Below, one piece after another: positions 13,069 through 18,997 of a DNA stretch of 21,136 bases (positions within the stretch are counted from its first letter, which is position 1; each line of letters starts with the position of its first letter). The position numbers and the translations under genes are program-made. Source of the stretch: JABIBU01 sp964464685 (lineage in GTDB: Bacteria; Patescibacteriota; Patescibacteriia; Magasanikbacterales; UBA922); contig CAYXGV010000015.1 in the NCBI GenBank assembly GCA_964464685.1, positions 1 to 21,136 on the forward strand, read 5' to 3'. Below the pieces are notes generated by a model. It saw only the letters and a list, made by a program, of their open reading frames with translations, did no database searches and was not told where the DNA came from.

Positions 13069-13096
13069 ATGATAAATGATAAATGATAGATGATAA
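13069..13096. repeat. Heptamer tandem array (4 units) after the dehydrogenase
   Basis: Four units ATGATAA/ATGATAG in exact 7-bp register, starting 3 bp after the stop codon. Confidence 0.85.
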
Positions 13097-13123
13097 ATAA
13101 CACACACTTAAAAAGTCATCACT

Positions 13124-13155
13124 TATCCCCGAAGAGGGATGCCCTGTGGGTATCA
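13124..13155 (+). repeat. 32-bp direct repeat, left copy, abutting gap
   Basis: Begins TATCCCCGAAGAGGG and ends CTGTGGGTATCA. It is identical over 32 bp to 13256-13287 on the other side of the gap. The inner part can fold as ATCCC/GGGAT on the complementary strand. Confidence 0.9.
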
Positions 13156-13255
13156 NNNNNNNNNNNNNNNNNNNNNNNNNNNNNNNNNNNNNNNNNNNNN
13201 NNNNNNNNNNNNNNNNNNNNNNNNNNNNNNNNNNNNNNNNNNNNNNNNNNNNNNN
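13156..13255. other. Assembly gap (100 N) between identical repeat copies
   Basis: Exactly 100 N, so the true distance is unknown. Because both contig ends finish in the same 32-bp repeat, the gap may hold more copies or may be a zero-length overlap. Confidence 0.95.
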
Positions 13256-13287
13256 TATCCCCGAAGAGGGATGCCCTGTGGGTATCA
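13256..13287 (+). repeat. 32-bp direct repeat, right copy, abutting gap
   Basis: Identical to 13124-13155. It ends 20 bp before the ATG of the lipoprotein gene at 13308. Confidence 0.9.
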
Positions 13288-13307
13288 TCTATCACACTAA
13301 ATACAAT

Positions 13308-14156
13308 ATGTTAGTATCTAATAAAACTATAATTACCCTATCAATCTTATCCTTATTAATATTGGGAGCTGGTTGTGGTCAGCAAAGTCCAACCACTTCA
13401 GAAGAACAGACAACCGCGACCACAACAGTGATAATAAAACAACCAGCCAGACCAGATGATCCAGCTGAAAAATTTTGCAAAGACAGTGGTTATGAACTTA
13501 TTATCCGTTTTGACCAAGAAACTCAAAGTTCGAAATCTTTTTGTCGCTTTCCTGATATATCAGAATGTGATGCCAGCGATTTTTACAATGGCACCTGTTT
13601 ACCCGGGCAAAACACTTCCATCCAACAATCTGATGATTTAGAAAAAGAAGACATCAATGTATTTACTGCTTGCAGTACCGAATACCTACCAGTCTGTGGT
13701 CAAGATCAGGTCACTTACACCAATAGTTGTTTGGCCCAGATTCAAGGAATCATAATCTCCCACGAAGGATCCTGTATTGAATCCAACCTCACCACACCTG
13801 CACCAATAATTAATTCTGGACAAAAAACCGTTAGTACCAAAACAACCGTAGAGGATTCTTTTTCTGATTTACCACCTACAGCCGACACCTCAGCCCTCAA
13901 TTGGATGGCCATAGTAAAAGATTTTATGTTGTCTGCGCCACCCAACAATCCACGGTCATTTATAGAAAAATGTAACTATAGTGGTGCTGTTTATTATTTT
14001 CAATCAGATGGCTGTGCCGACTGTTTTAGTATCTTGTACAATGAAAATGGCGATACTGTTTGTTATCCAAGCAATGACCTAAACGGGAGTTGCCCAGGAT
14101 CATTTAGCAACAAAAATAGGCCAGGTTGCACTAGATTTTGGACAGATGAAAGATAA
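13308..14156 (+). CDS. Cysteine-rich lipoprotein with DUF333-like, Kazal and C-terminal Cys domains
   Basis: A 282-residue exported protein. The signal peptide (residues 1-22) ends in LGAGC, giving lipidated Cys23. A Thr-rich linker follows. Residues about 52-97 (FCKDSGYELIIRFD...SFCRFPDISECDASDFYNGTC) match the DUF333 pattern. Residues 121-156 are a Kazal-type serine-protease-inhibitor domain: YLPVCGQDQVTYTNSC, then GIIISHEGSC, with six cysteines in Kazal spacing. The C-terminal part (198-282) has further cysteine pairs and a GAVYYFQSDGC...LYNENGD pattern reminiscent of DUF6970. The start at 13308 is chosen for the signal peptide; the longer frame runs back through the gap. It probably inhibits proteases at the cell surface, which is inference. 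Confidence 0.85.
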   Translation: MLVSNKTIITLSILSLLILGAGCGQQSPTTSEEQTTATTTVIIKQPARPDDPAEKFCKDSGYELIIRFDQETQSSKSFCRFPDISECDASDFYNGTCLPGQNTSIQQSDDLEKEDINVFTACSTEYLPVCGQDQVTYTNSCLAQIQGIIISHEGSCIESNLTTPAPIINSGQKTVSTKTTVEDSFSDLPPTADTSALNWMAIVKDFMLSAPPNNPRSFIEKCNYSGAVYYFQSDGCADCFSILYNENGDTVCYPSNDLNGSCPGSFSNKNRPGCTRFWTDER

Positions 14157-14160
14157 ATTT

Positions 14161-14188
14161 AATCCCGACTTGATCGGGATTTATTTTT
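14161..14188 (+). terminator. Terminator of the lipoprotein gene
   Basis: AATCCCGA/TCGGGATT, an 8-bp perfect stem with a 5-base loop, followed by TTATTTTT, 4 bp after the stop codon. Confidence 0.85.
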
Positions 14189-14237
14189 ATACCAGTCACA
14201 AAGATCAGTGTTTTATTAGCGCCAAAATTAGTGGCTC

Positions 14238-14266
14238 TTGACAAACATTCACAAATAATGTATAAA
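14238..14266 (+). promoter_or_regulatory. rplA promoter
   Basis: Perfect TTGACA (14238-14243), a 17-bp spacer and TATAAA (14261-14266). Predicted start near 14273, leaving about 120 bases of leader before rplA. Confidence 0.78.
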
Positions 14267-14282
14267 TAGTATACTTAAATCA

Positions 14283-14317
14283 GGTGGGACCTCAAACACT
14301 TGGGGGCTAAAACCACT
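14283..14317 (+). promoter_or_regulatory. Candidate L1-binding mRNA site mimicking the 23S rRNA L1 stalk
   Basis: Outer helix GGTGG (14283-14287) with CCACT (14313-14317), inner helix CCTCAA (14290-14295) with TTGGGG (14300-14305). They are separated by an asymmetric internal loop, GA on the 5' side and GCTAAAA on the 3' side. In E. coli 23S rRNA, the L1 stalk base reads GGUGGGA on one strand and GAAAUACCACC on the other (from memory). The match in sequence, geometry and position upstream of rplA suggests autoregulation by L1. Confidence 0.6.
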
Positions 14318-14326
14318 AACACAGCA

Positions 14327-14387
14327 TACAAGACACATGTAATAATATACAAAATAGTATATTGATCCATGTATATTGTATCTTGTA
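14327..14387 (+). promoter_or_regulatory. Long AT-rich hairpin just upstream of rplA start
   Basis: Three nested pairings: TACAAGA/TCTTGTA (14327-14333/14381-14387), ACATG/CATGT (14335-14339/14368-14372) and AATATAC/GTATATT (14344-14350/14357-14363) around loop AAAATA. The structure ends 6 bases before the ATG at 14394 and could control ribosome access. Confidence 0.6.
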
Positions 14388-14393
14388 AAAATT

Positions 14394-15071
14394 ATGTCAA
14401 AAAGAATGTCAGCTCTCCTAGGGCAAATAGACAAAAATAAGGTCTATTCAATAGACGAAGCCATTGAATTGGTCAAAAAAACTAGCACAGTAAAATTTGA
14501 TGCTTCAGTTGAGGTACACGTGCTTTTGGGAATTGATCCAAAAAAGTCTGATCAACAAATCAGAACTACTGTTGTTTTACCTCACGGTACTGGCAAAACC
14601 AAAAAAGTAGCCGCTTTTGTTGGCGCCAAAGATGAAAAAGCTGCCACAGAAGCTGGCGCCGATCTAATCTGTGGAGAAGACGAAATCAAAAAAATAAAAG
14701 ACACCGGCAAAATAGATTTTGATATTGCCGTTGCTACTCCAGAAATGATGCCGAAATTAGCTGTCGCTGCCAAAGTACTTGGACCAAAAGGCCTGATGCC
14801 TAATCCAAAAACCGGCACAGTTGATGCTGATGTCAAAAAAATGGTTAGCGAAATCAAAAAAGGTAAAGCTGCTTTCAAAAATGACGATACCAGCAATATT
14901 CACCAAGCTATCGGTAAAATAAGTTTTGACAATGTAAAATTAAAAGAAAATCTAGAAGCTTTTCTAGACACACTCAAAAAAGTCAAACCAGCGACCGTGA
15001 AAGGAACCTATATCAAATCATTATATCTGACTTCCAGCATGGGACCTAGTGTAAAAGTGGAAAATAAATAA
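14394..15071 (+). CDS. rplA: 50S ribosomal protein L1
   Basis: L1 binds the L1 stalk of 23S rRNA and moves with the exiting tRNA; in many bacteria it also represses its own mRNA. The 225-residue length fits. Motifs are the N-terminal YSIDEAIELVKKTSTVKFDASVEVHVLLGIDPKKSDQ, KVLGPKGLMPNPKTGTV in domain II, and the C-terminal GTYIKSLYLTSSMGPSVKV. The ATG at 14394 is preferred over the TTG at 14376, which lies inside the leader hairpin. It is separated from rplK and has its own promoter and structured leader. rplJ-rplL do not follow. Confidence 0.96.
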   Translation: MSKRMSALLGQIDKNKVYSIDEAIELVKKTSTVKFDASVEVHVLLGIDPKKSDQQIRTTVVLPHGTGKTKKVAAFVGAKDEKAATEAGADLICGEDEIKKIKDTGKIDFDIAVATPEMMPKLAVAAKVLGPKGLMPNPKTGTVDADVKKMVSEIKKGKAAFKNDDTSNIHQAIGKISFDNVKLKENLEAFLDTLKKVKPATVKGTYIKSLYLTSSMGPSVKVENK

Positions 15072-15075
15072 TAAC

Positions 15076-15105
15076 AAACACCACCAATTTTGGTGGTGTT
15101 TTTTT
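15076..15105 (+). terminator. Terminator between rplA and the pyruvate-kinase-like gene
   Basis: AAACACCACC pairs with GGTGGTGTTT, followed by seven T. It ends only about 9 bases before the next ATG (15114), with no promoter in between. The downstream gene must rely on readthrough or on an upstream start. Confidence 0.85.
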
Positions 15106-15113
15106 AAACGAGT

Positions 15114-16136
15114 ATGTTTATAATTGCCGGAATTGGTCTCAATTCTTTTTCCGAAGACAAAATAAGAAAAATTGTACTAACTGGTGCTGATGTATTGCGT
15201 TATAATTTTTCTTATCGGACACCAAAAAAAAATATTGAGTACATTAAAAATGCTCTAAAAATTACAGAAGAATTACACTCCGACACCAAAATATTAATAG
15301 ACATGCCTATACCAAAAATAAGACTTGGAGATTTTGACATAAAATCTTTTGGTGTTAGAGAAGGAGAAAAATTTCTTTTCAAATCTGCCGGTTTTACCTC
15401 TGATTGTAATGAATTTATTCCTGTACAAACACAGGAATTGGGCAAAAAAATAAAGCTCCACCAAAACATAACAATAGGCGATGGTGAAATATCAATTCAT
15501 ATTACTAATATAATTGACAATGATACTGTGGAAGGGACCATACTCAATAATGGTGTAATCAGATATAATAAATCTTTCAATATTGAAAACGACTTTGACA
15601 CCGAAAAATTTTTAAAACAATATTCAGAAATTTTTAACGAGATAAAAAATATTAGAACTCATTATATTGCGATGTCTTACATCAACGAGGACATAAATAA
15701 AAAAATAAAAAACCTTTCTTTTTGGGAAGAATCTCTGGATAGAGAAAAAATAAAGAAAATAATTAAAATAGAAAACAAAACGGCACTGGATGACATCGAA
15801 AAAATAATTAGAGACGATTTTTACGATTACATATTAATAGACAGAGGTGAACTGGGGGTTAATACACCATTTGAGCTATTGGGATTAATTCAAAAAAAAC
15901 TGATTGATCTAGCAAAAAATAACAAAAAAGGAATAATTATTTCCACCCAAATATTAGAAAGTACAATCAATAACTATATACCTTATAGATCGGAAATAAC
16001 TGAACTAACAAATCTAATTTTACTAGGTGTGGATGGTATCATGCTTTGCCAAGAAACCGCTGTTGGTTCCAGACCATCATACTCCATATCTGTAGCCAAA
16101 AAAATTATAAATGAAGTCCAAAAATATAAAAAATGA
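15114..16136 (+). CDS. Truncated, divergent pyruvate-kinase-like protein
   Basis: The fold signature of pyruvate kinase is clear over 340 residues: VLRYNFS (27-33), DMPIPKIRLG (63-72), a B domain with TIGDGEISIHI, KIEN (218-221), RGELGV (244-249), STQILES (277-283) and GVDGIMLCQETAVG near the end. The C-terminal regulatory domain of normal enzymes (about 470 residues) is missing. Key residues Arg29, Asn31, Ser33, Asp63, Arg70, Lys218, Glu220 and Thr278 are kept. The DTKGPEIR loop has become DMPIPKIR, and the metal-binding RGDLG has become RGELG. It may therefore bind PEP/pyruvate without being an ordinary pyruvate kinase. Its TGA stop overlaps the ATG of the next gene (ATGA), so the two are coupled. 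No Shine-Dalgarno. Confidence 0.82.
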   Translation: MFIIAGIGLNSFSEDKIRKIVLTGADVLRYNFSYRTPKKNIEYIKNALKITEELHSDTKILIDMPIPKIRLGDFDIKSFGVREGEKFLFKSAGFTSDCNEFIPVQTQELGKKIKLHQNITIGDGEISIHITNIIDNDTVEGTILNNGVIRYNKSFNIENDFDTEKFLKQYSEIFNEIKNIRTHYIAMSYINEDINKKIKNLSFWEESLDREKIKKIIKIENKTALDDIEKIIRDDFYDYILIDRGELGVNTPFELLGLIQKKLIDLAKNNKKGIIISTQILESTINNYIPYRSEITELTNLILLGVDGIMLCQETAVGSRPSYSISVAKKIINEVQKYKK

Positions 16137-17230
16137 AAAATACTTCTTATTCCACAATTTCCCCATTCCCAGCCCTAACTGAATGGCTTAATAAACTTAA
16201 GCCTGTTAATATTTTAAATTTTTTACAAGAAGATAACACGAAATACAAAAGACTCAAACAACTAAATTCGATACTGGGTATAGAATATAACACACCAGAA
16301 ATATTAAACATAGATGACGTCATAAACAATACAGACGATTTCAAATTTATTTTCAACCAAAAAAAAGGTAAACTTTACCACTGGCGTGTAATTCCAAAAA
16401 CAACAGCACACCCTAAACACCGAATCCGCGCTGTACTCTTTGAAAATGGTTTTGAATGGTTTAAAAAATTAAATATATCTGCAGAAAATTATGAGAATAT
16501 TGAAATAATTAAATATAATGAAAAAACCACTTACTCTTCAATTTTTTTAATAAATGACTTTGGAATCTGGGGAGAAATTATCGAGGGTGATTTGTGGCAA
16601 CTAGCATCAGGCGAACACAGTATTGAACCAAGTCTTTATGCTTATTACAATTTTCATAATTGGAAATTCTCAAAACCAAGCCCTAAAGAAAAAAACATAC
16701 TTAAAAAAATAATTAAAAAACTCAAAATAACAACACCTAACATACAGGAGCAACTAAGATCGACGGTTAACGCCGAATTTACTAGAAATGGCTTCTTAAA
16801 AGGATATTTTGAATTTGTGGTCTGGCCAGAAAACAAAGTTCTTTTTATGGATTATAATCGAGAGATATATAAATTATTAAAAGACTTTAATTTTAAAATT
16901 ACTAAGAAAAATGCGGAATTGGGTGGCCTGTGCGCCAATTCTGGTTTAGCAATTGGCAGAGCAAAAAAAATAACCGATCCAAATGCTCAAGAATTTTCTA
17001 ATGGTGAAATTTTAATTTGTGAACTTACTACTATAGATTTTTTACCACTAATGAAAAAAGCTAAGGCTATTATCACCCAAAAAGGTAATCTACTATCGCA
17101 CGCTTCTATTATCGCTCGAGAGCTTAAAAAACCATGTATCGTTGCCACAAAAGATATTATGAACAAGATAAATGATGGCGATATAATTTTTGTTGATGCT
17201 TCTAGGGGCATAATAAAAAAATTATCATAA
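16133..17230 (+). CDS. PEP-utilising swivelling-histidine protein, copy 1
   Basis: The last about 100 residues are a PEP-synthase/PPDK-type phosphohistidine domain: GLCANSGLAIGRAKKI, then ITQKGNLLSHASIIARELKKPCIVAT with His323 as the expected phosphorylated residue, and DGDIIFVDASRGII. The first about 250 residues are of no family I can name with certainty. The end of that part (GFLKGYFEFVVWPENKVLFMDYNR) looks like the closing strands of an ATP-grasp domain, as in PEP synthase. EKTTYSS and GIWGEIIEG (shared with copy 2) are likely functional. There is no PEP/pyruvate barrel on this chain; the translationally coupled pyruvate-kinase-like gene upstream may supply it. The pairing is inference. 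Confidence 0.8.
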   Translation: MKNTSYSTISPFPALTEWLNKLKPVNILNFLQEDNTKYKRLKQLNSILGIEYNTPEILNIDDVINNTDDFKFIFNQKKGKLYHWRVIPKTTAHPKHRIRAVLFENGFEWFKKLNISAENYENIEIIKYNEKTTYSSIFLINDFGIWGEIIEGDLWQLASGEHSIEPSLYAYYNFHNWKFSKPSPKEKNILKKIIKKLKITTPNIQEQLRSTVNAEFTRNGFLKGYFEFVVWPENKVLFMDYNREIYKLLKDFNFKITKKNAELGGLCANSGLAIGRAKKITDPNAQEFSNGEILICELTTIDFLPLMKKAKAIITQKGNLLSHASIIARELKKPCIVATKDIMNKINDGDIIFVDASRGIIKKLS

Positions 17231-17248
17231 TCTGTATATACTGAAGAA

Positions 17249-17280
17249 AATAATACGACTAACAGTCGTATTATTATTGC
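17249..17280 (+). terminator. Hairpin between the two swivelling-histidine genes
   Basis: A perfect 12-bp stem AATAATACGACT/AGTCGTATTATT with a 3-base loop, followed by a mixed T-rich tail. Probably a weak terminator directly before the next promoter. Confidence 0.6.
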
Positions 17281-17309
17281 TTGCTAATACACTTTAATTC
17301 TGTTAAAAT
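17281..17309 (+). promoter_or_regulatory. Promoter of swivelling-histidine copy 2
   Basis: TTGCTA (17281-17286), a 17-bp spacer and TAAAAT (17304-17309), with extended -10 TGT. The predicted leader is about 10 bases. Confidence 0.65.
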
Positions 17310-17325
17310 AAAAACAAAATAGTCT

Positions 17326-18420
17326 ATGTCTATACAACAAATCACAAATAATAAATTCCCCTCCTTTACTGAATGGTTTGAAATGGCTGGATATAAAGAT
17401 AGCGGAAAATTCCGAGAAGAAGATAACACCAAGCGCGACCGCTTGGAAATTTTATTTCAAGAAATAAATTTACCTTACGATAGACCCGAAAGAATGACCA
17501 CACGAGATATAATTGATAATACCAAACTATTTCAAAATATTGTTAAGCGAAAAGGCAGTGAACTTTGTGCCCTAAGATTAGTACCAACCGATCCTGAATT
17601 ACCAAAATATCGCCAACGCGGTCTGACCTTAAATGAATATTTGAATGGCTGGTTCAAGGAATTAGATATTGACTATGATAAATACAAAGTTGAAGTTGTT
17701 CCACATATTGAAAAAACTCTATACTCTGTTACTTTTATTATCAATGACTCGGGTATTTTTGGCGAGATAATAACTGGTGGTCACTGGCAATTGACTCAAG
17801 GTATTTTGGAAAATGATATAATAACTTTTACTTATAATTTTAACAATTTGCAAACATCAGAAAAAAATGAAGAAGTTCAAAAATACCTAACAGAGATGAT
17901 TGGATTATTAAAAATTGTATCAGAAAAACAAGAAATACTAAAAAATAAAATTAAAGCTGAATTTACCAAACAAGGCTTTTTGAGGGGTTATTTTGAATAT
18001 AGTATCTGGTCTCAAGACAAGAAATACTTTATAGACTATAATCGTCTTTTGCCAAACATAATTCCCCAAATAGACATGAAACTTAAAAATAACGACCACG
18101 AATTAGCAGGATTATGTGCTAGTCCCGGAATTGTAACGGGTAATATAAAGATAGTACTTGACCCCACACAGGCAGATATCAAAGAAGGTGATATATTGGT
18201 CTGCCCTATGACTACAGTTGATTACCTACCACTTATGAAAAAATGTGGTGGTATAATAACAGTACAAGGCAGTTTGTTATCCCACGCCGCCATAATCAGC
18301 CGAGAACTCAAAAAACCTTGCTTGATAGATGTAAAAGATGCTCTACAAAAACTAAAAAATGGTGATACTATAGAAATGGATGCGGACAGTAGAATAATAA
18401 AAATTCTAAAAAACGAGTAA
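17326..18420 (+). CDS. PEP-utilising swivelling-histidine protein, copy 2
   Basis: A tandem paralogue of the preceding gene, 364 residues, collinear over the whole length. Shared blocks are FPxxTEW, EDNTKxxRL, PKxRxR, EKTxYS, INDxGIxGEIIxG, WQL, AEFTxxGFLxGYFE, DYNR and the C-terminal phosphohistidine domain with SLLSHAAIISRELKKPC (His320). The conservation of both halves indicates a selected N-terminal activity, most likely an ATP-grasp-like kinase that loads the histidine; this is inferred from domain order. It is transcribed from its own promoter. The two copies differ enough to suggest different substrates or a heteromer. Confidence 0.8.
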   Translation: MSIQQITNNKFPSFTEWFEMAGYKDSGKFREEDNTKRDRLEILFQEINLPYDRPERMTTRDIIDNTKLFQNIVKRKGSELCALRLVPTDPELPKYRQRGLTLNEYLNGWFKELDIDYDKYKVEVVPHIEKTLYSVTFIINDSGIFGEIITGGHWQLTQGILENDIITFTYNFNNLQTSEKNEEVQKYLTEMIGLLKIVSEKQEILKNKIKAEFTKQGFLRGYFEYSIWSQDKKYFIDYNRLLPNIIPQIDMKLKNNDHELAGLCASPGIVTGNIKIVLDPTQADIKEGDILVCPMTTVDYLPLMKKCGGIITVQGSLLSHAAIISRELKKPCLIDVKDALQKLKNGDTIEMDADSRIIKILKNE

Positions 18421-18434
18421 AAACTCGTTTTTTT
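18409..18434 (+). terminator. Terminator overlapping the end of swivelling-histidine copy 2
   Basis: AAAAACGAGT pairs with ACTCGTTTTT around loop AAAA, with T to 18434. The gene's stop codon (18418-18420) lies at the loop edge, so the terminator is built partly from the last codons. Confidence 0.8.
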
Positions 18435-18439
18435 GACAC

Positions 18440-18468
18440 TTGCCCCCATCTCCTATTTCTGGTAAAAT
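18440..18468 (+). promoter_or_regulatory. Promoter of the thymidylate operon
   Basis: TTGCCC (18440-18445), a 17-bp spacer and TAAAAT (18463-18468), with extended -10 TGG. It starts six bases after the preceding terminator's T run. Leader about 22 bases. Confidence 0.62.
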
Positions 18469-18496
18469 AGTACTAACCTAATAAACTTACAACTAT

Positions 18497-18997
18497 ATGG
18501 AAACAGAAACATTTATAAGACCAACATGGGACGAATATTTTCTAGACCTACTACAAAAAATAGGCGCTCGCACAACTTGTGACCGAGCCAGAAAATATGG
18601 CGGTGGTAGTGTCATTGTAAAAGATAAGCAAATATTAGTAACAGGGTATGTCGGTTCCCCACCAGGCATAGAGCATTGCGATGAAGTTGGTCATGAATTT
18701 AAAAAAACAGTCCATGAAGATGGACATACTAGTGAACATTGTGTACGCACTACCCATTCGGAACAAAATGCTATCTGTCAAGCTGCCAAAAGAGGTGTGG
18801 CTCTTGATGGAAGCACCTTATATTGTTTTATGACACCTTGCTATACTTGTGCAAAATTAATTATTACTGCTGGTATCAAAAGAGTTGTGGTACAAAAAGA
18901 CTATCATGCTGGTGAAGACAGTAAAATATTATTTAGGAAAGCAAACATCCAATTTGATATTATTGATAATGAAATAGCCACATATGAAAGACAATAA
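18497..18997 (+). CDS. dCMP deaminase
   Basis: Converts dCMP to dUMP, the substrate of thymidylate synthase, in the cytosol. The zinc-deaminase motifs are present: THSEQNAI with His87 as ligand and Glu89 as proton shuttle, and TPCYTC with Cys115 and Cys118 as ligands. RPTWDEYF (8-15) and TGYVGSPPGIEHCDEVGH (49-66) are typical of the dCMP deaminase (ComEB/Dcd-type) family. The 166-residue length fits. It is first in a run of dTMP synthesis genes with small overlaps. ComE operon-type competence proteins share this fold, but the operon context supports nucleotide metabolism. Confidence 0.92.
   Translation: METETFIRPTWDEYFLDLLQKIGARTTCDRARKYGGGSVIVKDKQILVTGYVGSPPGIEHCDEVGHEFKKTVHEDGHTSEHCVRTTHSEQNAICQAAKRGVALDGSTLYCFMTPCYTCAKLIITAGIKRVVVQKDYHAGEDSKILFRKANIQFDIIDNEIATYERQ

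Noticed and set aside
13124..13287. CRISPR array across the gap
   Set aside because: Only one repeat copy is seen on each side, no spacer is visible, and no cas gene is in the window. The repeat looks more like a dispersed element or an assembly overlap.
13146..13307. Lipoprotein start upstream, through the gap
   Set aside because: The upstream frame is mostly N and repeat; the ATG at 13308 gives a clean signal peptide.
14376..14393. TTG start for rplA
   Set aside because: It lies in the leader hairpin, and the ATG at 14394 gives the normal L1 N-terminus.
18433..18438. Perfect TTGACA as -35 of the thymidylate promoter
   Set aside because: It is 24 bp from the -10 box; TTGCCC at 18440 has the correct 17-bp spacing and the -10 is extended.
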